Below, piece by piece: positions 1-5,297 of a stretch of DNA of 5,778 bases (position 1 is the stretch's first letter; each line of letters opens with the position of its first letter). The notes beneath the pieces were generated by a model, which did no database searches, was not told the DNA's origin, and was given only the letters and a program-made list of their open reading frames with translations. Origin of the DNA: Halieaceae bacterium (GTDB lineage Bacteria; Pseudomonadota; Gammaproteobacteria; Pseudomonadales; Halieaceae). The stretch spans positions 1 through 5,778 of the forward strand of contig QXYP01000048.1 in assembly GCA_009886815.1 (NCBI GenBank). The letters run 5' to 3'. The translations under genes were made by a program, and so were the position numbers.

Positions 1-386
1 GCTACCGGCTGGTCTTTCGCATCTTTTAGCATGACTACCACATCGAGGGAGCCACACTCAGGCACAGGGCTGCCTGGCAAGGCGTCGCCAAATGAGACCT
101 GTGCGACCAATTGATCATCGACGAAGGTAGGGCGCAGCCAGCGCAGTTGGTTGACCCCGGTGGTGGTGACGTAGGGAACTCCCGCGTCAATAAGTGCTTC
201 ACCAGTGAGCCGCGAAGCCAGTGCTCCTATTTGCCAGCCGCTGGCACAAAGTCCGCCAAAAATTGAGGCGTCGGCGGCCTCGCGGTCTAGGTGATAGGGC
301 TGGGGATCAAACAGTTGCGCAAATTCAATAATGCTCTGCTCATCCAGCGCAATGGTGGGGCTTTGAACGGTTCGTGCTTCTGGCAT
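1..386 (-). CDS. MaoC-like (R)-specific hydratase/dehydratase, 3' end cut by window
   Basis: Leftward gene open to the left edge; the N-terminal 128 codons are visible. The product is a MaoC-family hot-dog-fold protein, a family that typically hydrates or dehydrates enoyl-CoA or related thioesters in the cytoplasm. The diagnostic stretch is FDPQPYHLD at residues 26-34, where D27 and H32 have the Asp-x4-His spacing of the (R)-hydratase active site. It is followed by the family's FGGLCASGW at residues 43-51. The start is well fixed: the ATG at 386 is preceded two codons upstream in frame by a TAG stop, with a weak purine-rich GGGAAG about 10 nt upstream. Members of this type are usually about 140-160 residues, so only a short C-terminal piece should be missing. 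It points away from the MDR gene across a long gap. The substrate is unknown; mesaconyl-CoA-type or enoyl-CoA hydratase roles are both possible. Confidence 0.88.
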   Translation of the reverse strand, partial: MPEARTVQSPTIALDEQSIIEFAQLFDPQPYHLDREAADASIFGGLCASGWQIGALASRLTGEALIDAGVPYVTTTGVNQLRWLRPTFVDDQLVAQVSFGDALPGSPVPECGSLDVVVMLKDAKDQPV

Positions 387-453
387 GATCTAGGAGCTTC
401 CCAATCTAAAAATTCGGTAGAGGGCGGTATCGTCAGCGTCTGCCCCTGGCGCT

Positions 454-482
454 ATTGTAACCTGAAGTCACTCAGCTTGAGG
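454..482 (-). promoter_or_regulatory. Candidate promoter -10 and operator-like repeat for maoC-like gene
   Basis: On the minus strand the hexamer TACAAT (459-454) matches the sigma-70 -10 consensus at five of six bases and lies about 70 nt upstream of the maoC-like ATG. No good -35 hexamer is seen at 16-18 nt. Instead an imperfect inverted repeat occupies that position: CCTGAAG (461-467) and CTTGAGG (476-482) on the plus strand, seven base pairs with one mismatch and an 8-nt spacer. An activator-dependent promoter would look like this, but a chance match is quite possible. Confidence 0.27.
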
Positions 483-787
483 TCCCAGCAAGATCCCGTC
501 GAGAATGCAGGAACATTGCGTATTTCAGCGGTCTTAAGCGGGTGATGTTGGTCTTTACTAAAATGCTACAGCCAGTCTGACGGCAAAGTCGTTATCAACG
601 GGCGGCCTTATTGAGATATTTGTGTTTTGCATTTTTGCCAACCCAGTGCCCCAGTTGTCCGTGTCATGGGGATGATTAGCCATTAGGGGATTGTCGAAAA
701 AGCTTGGGGATTTGCGACTTTTTATTGTCAGGCTTGGCGGCAGCTGTTATTGATATTTTCGGTCTTTAAACATGCACCAAAGTTGCG

Positions 788-811
788 CGAGCCGCTACAT
801 AAACAGGCTCG
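788..811. repeat. Perfect 6-bp inverted repeat in MDR gene leader
   Basis: CGAGCC (788-793) and GGCTCG (806-811) form a perfect inverted repeat with a 12-nt spacer, ending 53 nt before the MDR start codon. It could be a regulator binding site or a hairpin in the mRNA leader. No U-tract follows, so it is not an intrinsic terminator. Its position inside the upstream in-frame extension of the MDR reading frame fits the view that this stretch is regulatory rather than coding. Confidence 0.3.
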
Positions 812-864
812 GCTACAGACCCCACTGGTCTGGGTGCTTAACAAAGTTTCTGGAGTGCACTGAT

Positions 865-1827
865 ATGAAAGCCGTTTTTTACCAACAGCATGGTTCGGCG
901 GAGGTCCTTGAGGTGGGCGATCTCCCCACACCTGAGCCGGGCCCAGAGCAAGTGCTCGTTCGTGTTGCAGCGGCAGGAGTGAATCCCATTGATCGCAGAT
1001 TACGCAGCGGTGAATTACAGGAATATATTTCTCGCACTTTTCCGGTAGTGCCTGGGTGGGATTTTGCCGGTGAGATTGTGGCTTTGGGGTCAGCTGTAGC
1101 CGCGGACTGGGAAGTCGGTGAGCATGTCATGGGTTTGGCCTTTACTTGGTCTATTCAGCACGGAACGTATGCCGAATATGTTCCCGTTGACGCAGCATCG
1201 ATTGCGAGAGTCCCAGCGGGTTTCGATATGTTTCAGGCTGCAGCTTTACCGCTGGTCAGCCTCACGGCCTGGCAATCACTTCATGAATACGGTGGGTTGA
1301 CGCAGGGCCAATCAGCGTTGATACAGGCTGGTGCCGGGGGAGTGGGAAGTGTGGCTATTCCCATGGCGAAGCACCTAGGGGCGCGTGTTTATGCAACCTG
1401 CAGTAGTGCCAGCGCCGACTATGTCAGTGATCGAGGGGCCGATGTTGTGATTGATTACACTGGCCAGGATTATGCGCAGGTTTTGCGCGATTTAGAGCCC
1501 CAGGGTTTAGATTTGATACTTGAAACGCTCTTGGGTGATGGTGTTGCCGAAACGGCCATTGGTTTGGCTAAAGCTGGCGGTACGGTCGTATTTATGAATA
1601 ACGAACCCCCAGCGATGGCTGAGATTGAGGCCAGGGGAATTCGCACCCAGTTCCTGCACCATAGGCCTGACGGTGCCATGCTCGCTGAATTGGCGACTCT
1701 CTATGCCTCAGGAGTTTTGCCGCCACCGCCTGTTGAGGTCCTGCCACTTGCTGCGGCTGTGGAGGCGCACCAGCGCTCAGAACGTGGACACACTCGCGGT
1801 AAAATTGTGTTGGCGATCGGCGATTAA
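865..1827 (+). CDS. Zinc-independent MDR oxidoreductase (NADPH:quinone reductase-like)
   Basis: A 320-residue cytoplasmic medium-chain dehydrogenase/reductase of the quinone oxidoreductase branch, expected to use NAD(P)H to reduce quinones or activated double bonds. An N-terminal GroES-like domain carries GVNPIDRRLRSG near residues 38-49 and PGWDFAGE near 63-70. A Rossmann domain follows with the nucleotide-binding motif AGAGGVG at residues 155-161, and the C-terminus ends with the family's GHTRGKIVL. The Cys/His zinc ligands of alcohol dehydrogenases are absent. Length is normal for the family. The frame is open upstream to an ATG at 772, but the ATG at 865 is preferred: it has GGAG nine nt upstream, and the protein then begins MKAVFY, a typical MDR N-terminus, while the extra 31 residues resemble nothing. 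The GST gene follows after 209 bp on the same strand. The substrate is not predictable, and an enoyl or crotonyl reductase role is an alternative. Confidence 0.92.
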   Translation: MKAVFYQQHGSAEVLEVGDLPTPEPGPEQVLVRVAAAGVNPIDRRLRSGELQEYISRTFPVVPGWDFAGEIVALGSAVAADWEVGEHVMGLAFTWSIQHGTYAEYVPVDAASIARVPAGFDMFQAAALPLVSLTAWQSLHEYGGLTQGQSALIQAGAGGVGSVAIPMAKHLGARVYATCSSASADYVSDRGADVVIDYTGQDYAQVLRDLEPQGLDLILETLLGDGVAETAIGLAKAGGTVVFMNNEPPAMAEIEARGIRTQFLHHRPDGAMLAELATLYASGVLPPPPVEVLPLAAAVEAHQRSERGHTRGKIVLAIGD

Positions 1828-2036
1828 CGCTGGCACGTTCCGATGCGCTAGGAAACGCTGCCTGCCTGTTCTAATAAATACAACAAAAGCTATCTGAGAA
1901 ATTTGATGGTGGCGTTGGTTCGGTGGGTATGAGGTGGCGCTGACCCCATTTTTTATTTGCCATGCAGCAAATGTCTAGCTAGGGTTTGCTCGCTGGTTAA
2001 CATGACGTTAGAGCCCACGAGAAACTGGAGAGTCAA
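1828..2036. promoter_or_regulatory. MDR-GST intergenic region with alternative stem-loops
   Basis: This 209-bp spacer has no credible gene. ATTTGC (1955-1960) and GCAAAT (1967-1972) form a perfect 6-bp stem with a 6-nt loop. The same GCAAA (1967-1971) can instead pair with TTTGC at 1985-1989, enclosing the palindrome CTAGCTAG (1975-1982). The two hairpins exclude each other. A further short inverted repeat, TAAC N5 GTTA, lies at 1998-2010, just upstream of the GST ribosome binding site. No U-rich terminator for the MDR gene and no strong sigma-70 promoter could be picked out, so whether the two genes share a transcript is open. Confidence 0.3.
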
Positions 2037-2648
2037 ATGCTTACACTTCACTTTGCACCGAATTCACGGGCGGTCCGTGTGGCTTGGCTTTTTGCCGAGC
2101 TTGATCTGCCCTACGAACTCAACGCCATGCGTTTCCATCCGGAGGACTTGAAGTCAGATGCCCACCGGCAGCGACACCCTTTGGGGCGTATTCCTGTGCT
2201 TGAAGATGATGAACAGCAGATATGGGAAAGCGGGGCCATTGTTGATTACATTCTTGAGTGCCACAAAAACGGCGGGCTTAAACCCGTCGCAACTGATCCA
2301 CGGTTTGGTAAATACCTCCAATGGTTTCATTACTGCGAGGGCATGGTCATGCCGTCGATGAATACTATTGTTGTTCATACGCTGTTGCTGCCACCGGATC
2401 GGCGTGATCCTGTGGTGCTAGGACAAGCGCAAAAGTTACTATCCCGTGCGCTGTTACCGTTGGAAGAGGCGTTATCCGATAAGGAATATCTCATTGGTGA
2501 CTTCTCGGGTGCCGATATTATGCTGGGGCATGCTTGCATCATGAGTCGACGGCTGGGTTGCGTGGGCGAGGAACTTGTTGCACTGAACGCCTACATCGAT
2601 CGCCTGGAAAGCCGTCCCGCTTGGCAGGTTGCTGACGCCATCAAGTGA
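2037..2648 (+). CDS. Glutathione S-transferase family protein
   Basis: A 203-residue cytosolic glutathione S-transferase of normal length, expected to conjugate glutathione to electrophiles or to use it in reductive or isomerising reactions. Residues 1 to about 78 form the thioredoxin-like domain. The N-terminal helix start PNSRAVRVAW (residues 8-17) offers S10 as the likely thiol-activating residue. GRIPVLEDD (50-58) has the cis-proline P53, and E64-S65 is the pair that holds the gamma-glutamyl part of glutathione. The helical C-terminal domain carries the N-capping box SGAD (157-160). The start is supported by GGAGAG (2027-2032), close upstream of the ATG. It lies 209 bp after the MDR gene on the same strand and converges on the hydroxy-acid dehydrogenase gene. 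The MDR partner suggests defence against or turnover of reactive carbonyl or aromatic compounds, an inference only. The GST class was not resolved. Confidence 0.92.
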   Translation: MLTLHFAPNSRAVRVAWLFAELDLPYELNAMRFHPEDLKSDAHRQRHPLGRIPVLEDDEQQIWESGAIVDYILECHKNGGLKPVATDPRFGKYLQWFHYCEGMVMPSMNTIVVHTLLLPPDRRDPVVLGQAQKLLSRALLPLEEALSDKEYLIGDFSGADIMLGHACIMSRRLGCVGEELVALNAYIDRLESRPAWQVADAIK

Positions 2649-2683
2649 TGGATTCAAACGGTAAGATGTGGGTTTAAGGTTTA

Positions 2684-2701
2684 GGGGCTCTGTGGGGCCC
2701 C
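2684..2701. terminator. GC-rich hairpin in convergent junction, weak terminator candidate
   Basis: GGGGC (2684-2688) and GCCCC (2697-2701) can form a 5-bp GC stem with an 8-nt loop. An overlapping perfect palindrome TGGGGCCCCA lies at 2693-2702. It sits between the ends of the convergent GST and hydroxy-acid dehydrogenase genes, where a bidirectional terminator is expected. Neither strand has a U-tract after the stem, so this is a weak candidate. Confidence 0.25.
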
Positions 2702-2711
2702 ATAGAAGCGC

Positions 2712-3875
2712 TTAGAGGCTTTTACCGCTGCGCCTGCGTAAGTTGCCTCGTCCTAGCTCATCGATGCGTTGTACGCCCATTAGGCGCATGTCGCGCTCTA
2801 TCTCAGTTTTAAAATTGCCTAATGCACGTTCCACACCCGCCTGACCGGCTGCGGCCAGTGCGTACAGGTAAAGCCTGCCACCAGAAACTGCTTTGGCACC
2901 CACAGATAGTGCTTTAAGCACATGGGTGCCGCGCTGGACGCCGCCTTCACAAATCACATCGATTTTATCGCCGACGGCATCACAGATTTCTTCAAGTTGA
3001 TCAAAGGGCGCTCTTGAGCCATCGAGCTGTCGCCCACCGTGATTGGACACCATAATGCCCGTGCAGCCTATATCAACGGCACGCTCAGCGTCTTCAACGC
3101 TCATAATGCCCTTCAGGGCAAACTGCCCGTTCCACTGGGCACAGAGTTTCTCTGCGTCATCCCAGCTCATGGTCGGATCTAGCATGGTGGAAAAATAGTC
3201 ACCTACAGAGACCGCGACGTTAGTCCCTTCATTGATGTGCCCTGAAAGATGCGGCATATCAAATTTGTCACCTGTGAAAAAATTCCAGGCCCAGGCCGGG
3301 TGGGTAGCGAAGCTCCACATTGAGGATAAGTTCAGTTTCGGTGGCGAGGTAAATCCGGTGCGTAGATCGCGTTCGCGGTTGCCTCCGGTTATCGTATCGA
3401 CGGTAAGGGCCATAACATTAAACTTGGCGGCTCTTGCCCGCTCGAGCAGCGCGTTATTCAGACCTCGATCTTTGTGAAAGTAAAACTGGAAAAGTTTGGG
3501 CCCCGGCGCGAGTTCTGCAATGTCTTCTACGGTAACGGTTGCCAGAGATGACACGCCAAACATCGTGCCGAAGTTGGTTGCTGCTTTGGCAACAGCGCGC
3601 TCGCCTTCATGGTGAAATAGGCGTTGCAGCGCAGTGGGTGCGCAGTACAGCGGCATCGCGAGTTTTTGCCCCATAACCTCGACCGAAGTATCAATGTCGA
3701 CAGCGCCACGAAGCACATTAGGCACTAAGTCCACGTCCTCGTAAGCGGCCGTATTTCTTCGATAAGTCAGCTCGTCGTCGGCGGCGCCATCAATGTAGTG
3801 AAAGATAGGGCCGGGTAGGCGCTTCTTTGCCAGTCGACGAAAATCCGAAAAATTATGACAGTCATTTAGATTCAT
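2712..3875 (-). CDS. FMN-dependent alpha-hydroxy-acid dehydrogenase/oxidase (L-lactate dehydrogenase-like)
   Basis: A 387-residue TIM-barrel flavoprotein of the glycolate oxidase / flavocytochrome b2 / LldD family, which oxidises L-2-hydroxy acids to 2-oxo acids. By motif alignment to glycolate oxidase the active site is complete: Y27, Y132, T158, D160, R167, K255, catalytic H279 and R282, the last two in the signature SNHGGRQLDG. The position of glycolate oxidase W108 is Leu (L111), as in the lactate enzyme flavocytochrome b2, hinting at lactate or a larger hydroxy acid. The FMN-phosphate motif reads EGGVQRG (310-316) rather than the common DGGVRRG. The frame is open up to an ATG at 3938 (408 residues), but the ATG at 3875 is preferred because the protein then begins MNLNDCHNF, where the family's homology starts, and the intervening DNA holds palindromes. 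No strong ribosome binding site precedes either. It is downstream of the acyl-CoA dehydrogenase gene but probably separately controlled. The exact substrate is unknown. Confidence 0.88.
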   Translation of the reverse strand: MNLNDCHNFSDFRRLAKKRLPGPIFHYIDGAADDELTYRRNTAAYEDVDLVPNVLRGAVDIDTSVEVMGQKLAMPLYCAPTALQRLFHHEGERAVAKAATNFGTMFGVSSLATVTVEDIAELAPGPKLFQFYFHKDRGLNNALLERARAAKFNVMALTVDTITGGNRERDLRTGFTSPPKLNLSSMWSFATHPAWAWNFFTGDKFDMPHLSGHINEGTNVAVSVGDYFSTMLDPTMSWDDAEKLCAQWNGQFALKGIMSVEDAERAVDIGCTGIMVSNHGGRQLDGSRAPFDQLEEICDAVGDKIDVICEGGVQRGTHVLKALSVGAKAVSGGRLYLYALAAAGQAGVERALGNFKTEIERDMRLMGVQRIDELGRGNLRRRSGKSL

Positions 3876-3957
3876 CGCAGAATTTCTCAAAAGCCTTTTG
3901 GCTGTGCAGTGCGTCAGTGACGCTTGAGTGTCCGCCATATCACAATGACATTAGTCA
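3855..3957. promoter_or_regulatory. Cluster of three TGAC/GTCA palindromes around hydroxy-acid dehydrogenase start
   Basis: Three inverted repeats built from TGAC/GTCA half-sites lie within about 100 bp: ATGACAGTCAT (3855-3865, perfect about its centre base, just inside the gene), GCGTCAGTGACGC (3911-3923, perfect about its centre base) and TGAC N4 GTCA (3946-3957). The middle and distal copies lie upstream of the preferred start at 3875. They look like operators for a dimeric regulator, but the half-site orientation differs between copies and no regulator gene is present in the window. Confidence 0.4.
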
Positions 3958-3962
3958 CATTT
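3941..3962 (-). promoter_or_regulatory. CRP/Vfr-like site upstream of hydroxy-acid dehydrogenase gene
   Basis: On the minus strand this 22-bp stretch starts with a perfect AAATGTGA half-site, followed by a 6-nt spacer and the partial half-site TCATTGTG (core TCA only). It resembles the CRP consensus TGTGA N6 TCACA, eight of ten core positions matching. It overlaps the distal TGAC/GTCA palindrome, so only one reading may be right. No clear -10 hexamer is placed to suit class I or class II activation. Confidence 0.3.
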
Positions 3963-4014
3963 TTGAACTTAACCGACACGGGTTTTGATGGCTATAAGCA
4001 TACCGCGAATCGGG

Positions 4015-4026
4015 GTCTTACAAGAC
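4015..4026. repeat. Operator-like palindrome GTCTT-N2-AAGAC
   Basis: GTCTT (4015-4019) and AAGAC (4022-4026) form a perfect 5-bp inverted repeat with a 2-nt centre, midway between the acyl-CoA dehydrogenase stop and the hydroxy-acid dehydrogenase start. The short spacer suits a protein binding site better than an RNA hairpin. On the minus strand it overlaps a poor TTGTAA -35-like hexamer; a TATGCT -10-like hexamer follows at 15 nt, shorter than optimal. Confidence 0.28.
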
Positions 4027-4043
4027 GCTGCTAATCAGTATCT

Positions 4044-4057
4044 AAAAAGGCCCCTTT
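4044..4057 (-). terminator. Weak terminator-like sequence after acyl-CoA dehydrogenase gene
   Basis: About 27 nt past the acyl-CoA dehydrogenase stop, the minus strand reads AAAGGGGCCTTTTT. It can form a short AAAG/CTTT stem with a 4-nt loop, ending in a run of T. The stem is too short to be a convincing intrinsic terminator, but it is the only candidate between the two genes and fits the hydroxy-acid dehydrogenase gene having its own promoter. Confidence 0.25.
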
Positions 4058-4083
4058 AAGACAGCCGAGTTTAGTTAATGATT

Positions 4084-5268
4084 TTAGGCCTGCTTTAGTT
4101 CGTGATTGTTGATCGTTTGGCGGGCAATAATTGTTGTCTGAACTTCGCTTGCGCCTTCATAGATACGCAGGGCCCGAATATCACGATACAGTGACTCTAC
4201 GATGTAGCCCTTAGTGACCCCTTTACCGCCATGCAGTTGCACAGCAGCATCGATGACTTGCTGGGCGGTCTCTGTGGCATGGTATTTAGCCATGGCCGCT
4301 TCTCGAGTGACACGCTCTGCGGCACAGTCTTTCGTCCAGGCTGCCCTGTACACCAGCAAGGCGCTGGCGTCCACGCCCAAGGCCATTTCGCCAATTTTCG
4401 CTTGCACCAGCTGCAGGTCTCCTAGTTTGCCGCCGAAGATGTCGCGGTCTGCCGTGTAGTCTAGGGTTTCATCAAGGGCGCGACGCGCCATGCCCAGCGC
4501 TGCTGCGGCCACCGTTGAGCGGAATACGTCCAGAGTCGCCATGGCAATTCCAAACCCTCTACCTTCCTCTCCCACCAAGTTTTCCGCGGGAATGCGGCAG
4601 TCCGAAAATTGCAGTGTGCCCAGGGGGTGGGGGGCTACTAAGTCAATGCGTTCAGTGACTTCAAAGCCCGGTGTTCCTGCTTCAACAATAAAACAGCTAA
4701 TGCCTTTCGCCCCCCCGGCGTCACTGGAGCGGGCAAAAACGGTGTAGAAATCTGCAATGCCGGCATTAGAAATCCACGTCTTAGTGCCGTTCAAAACCCA
4801 TTCATCGCCATCGCGCTCTGCCGCACAGGACATGGCGGCTACATCGGAGCCGGCATTGGGTTCGGACAAAGAGAAAGCGCTGATCTTTTCACCCTGGGCT
4901 ACGGCATTGAGGTAGTTGGTCTGCTGTTGTTCAGACCCGAACAGTGAGATTGGCCCGCTTCCTAGCCCCTGCATTGCGAAGGCAAAATCGGCGAGGGCAC
5001 TATGGCGCGCCAAGGTTTCTCGAATAATACAAAGGGTTCGAACATCGAGCTTTTCGTGGTTTCCGCCGCCACTGGCTGGCACGGCATAGCCGGTAAATCC
5101 GGCATCACCCAAGGCACGCACAAGTGCCACGCAGGTACCGTCAAGATCTTCATGTTCGTTGGCGGTGAGGGATTCCATGTGCTCCTCAGCCCAGGCGTCT
5201 AAGGTGCTGGCAAGTGTCCGATGATGTTCCTCAAAAAAAGGCCAGCTGAGGTAACTTGTCTCACTCAT
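4084..5268 (-). CDS. Acyl-CoA dehydrogenase
   Basis: A 394-residue FAD-dependent acyl-CoA dehydrogenase of normal length, which introduces the alpha,beta double bond into a CoA thioester and passes electrons to ETF. The N-terminal helical domain covers about residues 10-125. The middle beta domain carries the first family signature [10 protein letters not shown] at 133-142 and the FAD-contact region [10 protein letters not shown] at 161-170. The C-terminal domain has [12 protein letters not shown] at 344-355 and IYEGASEVQ at 369-377. E371 occupies the catalytic base position of medium- and short-chain dehydrogenases. G354 replaces the usual acidic residue of the second signature. The ATG at 5268 has AAGGAA (5280-5275) six nt upstream, so the start is firm. 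The crotonase gene ends only 29 bp upstream with no terminator, so the two are co-transcribed and likely act in one CoA-thioester pathway. The substrate is uncertain; a cyclic or branched acyl-CoA is as plausible as a straight-chain fatty acyl-CoA. Confidence 0.95.
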   Translation of the reverse strand: MSETSYLSWPFFEEHHRTLASTLDAWAEEHMESLTANEHEDLDGTCVALVRALGDAGFTGYAVPASGGGNHEKLDVRTLCIIRETLARHSALADFAFAMQGLGSGPISLFGSEQQQTNYLNAVAQGEKISAFSLSEPNAGSDVAAMSCAAERDGDEWVLNGTKTWISNAGIADFYTVFARSSDAGGAKGISCFIVEAGTPGFEVTERIDLVAPHPLGTLQFSDCRIPAENLVGEEGRGFGIAMATLDVFRSTVAAAALGMARRALDETLDYTADRDIFGGKLGDLQLVQAKIGEMALGVDASALLVYRAAWTKDCAAERVTREAAMAKYHATETAQQVIDAAVQLHGGKGVTKGYIVESLYRDIRALRIYEGASEVQTTIIARQTINNHELKQA

Positions 5269-5297
5269 ATTCTTTTCCTTGAGCCGTTTGGGTTTGT

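Larger units (their letters stand above)
387..864. other. Gene-free gap between divergent maoC-like and MDR genes
   Basis: These 478 bp lie between two divergently transcribed genes. Open frames here (a plus-strand one at 291-545 and a minus-strand one at 728-931) overlap real genes and their translations resemble no family I know, so I see no gene. The gap should hold the promoters of both flanking genes. It contains a -10-like hexamer with an adjacent inverted repeat at 454-482, an imperfect direct repeat at 690-737, and a GC-rich inverted repeat at 788-811 in the leader of the MDR gene. I found no convincing sigma-70 promoter for the MDR gene. Confidence 0.6.

Noticed and set aside
291..545. 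Open frame of 84 codons on the plus strand
   Set aside because: It begins antisense inside the maoC-like gene, has no ribosome binding site or recognisable domain, and its composition is unlike a protein.
772..864. 31-codon N-terminal extension of the MDR protein
   Set aside because: The residues resemble no MDR N-terminus, and the ATG at 865 has a good GGAG at proper spacing and begins with the family's MKAV-type start.
728..931. Minus-strand frame of 67 codons across the MDR gene start
   Set aside because: It overlaps the firmly supported MDR gene and its translation matches no family.
1957..2151. Plus-strand frame of 64 codons overlapping the GST start
   Set aside because: It is out of frame with the GST gene, has no ribosome binding site and ends inside GST; a shadow frame.
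4214..4459. Plus-strand frames antisense to the acyl-CoA dehydrogenase gene (also 4490-4747 and 5002-5202)
   Set aside because: They are antisense shadows of a strong coding gene and have no domain or start signal.
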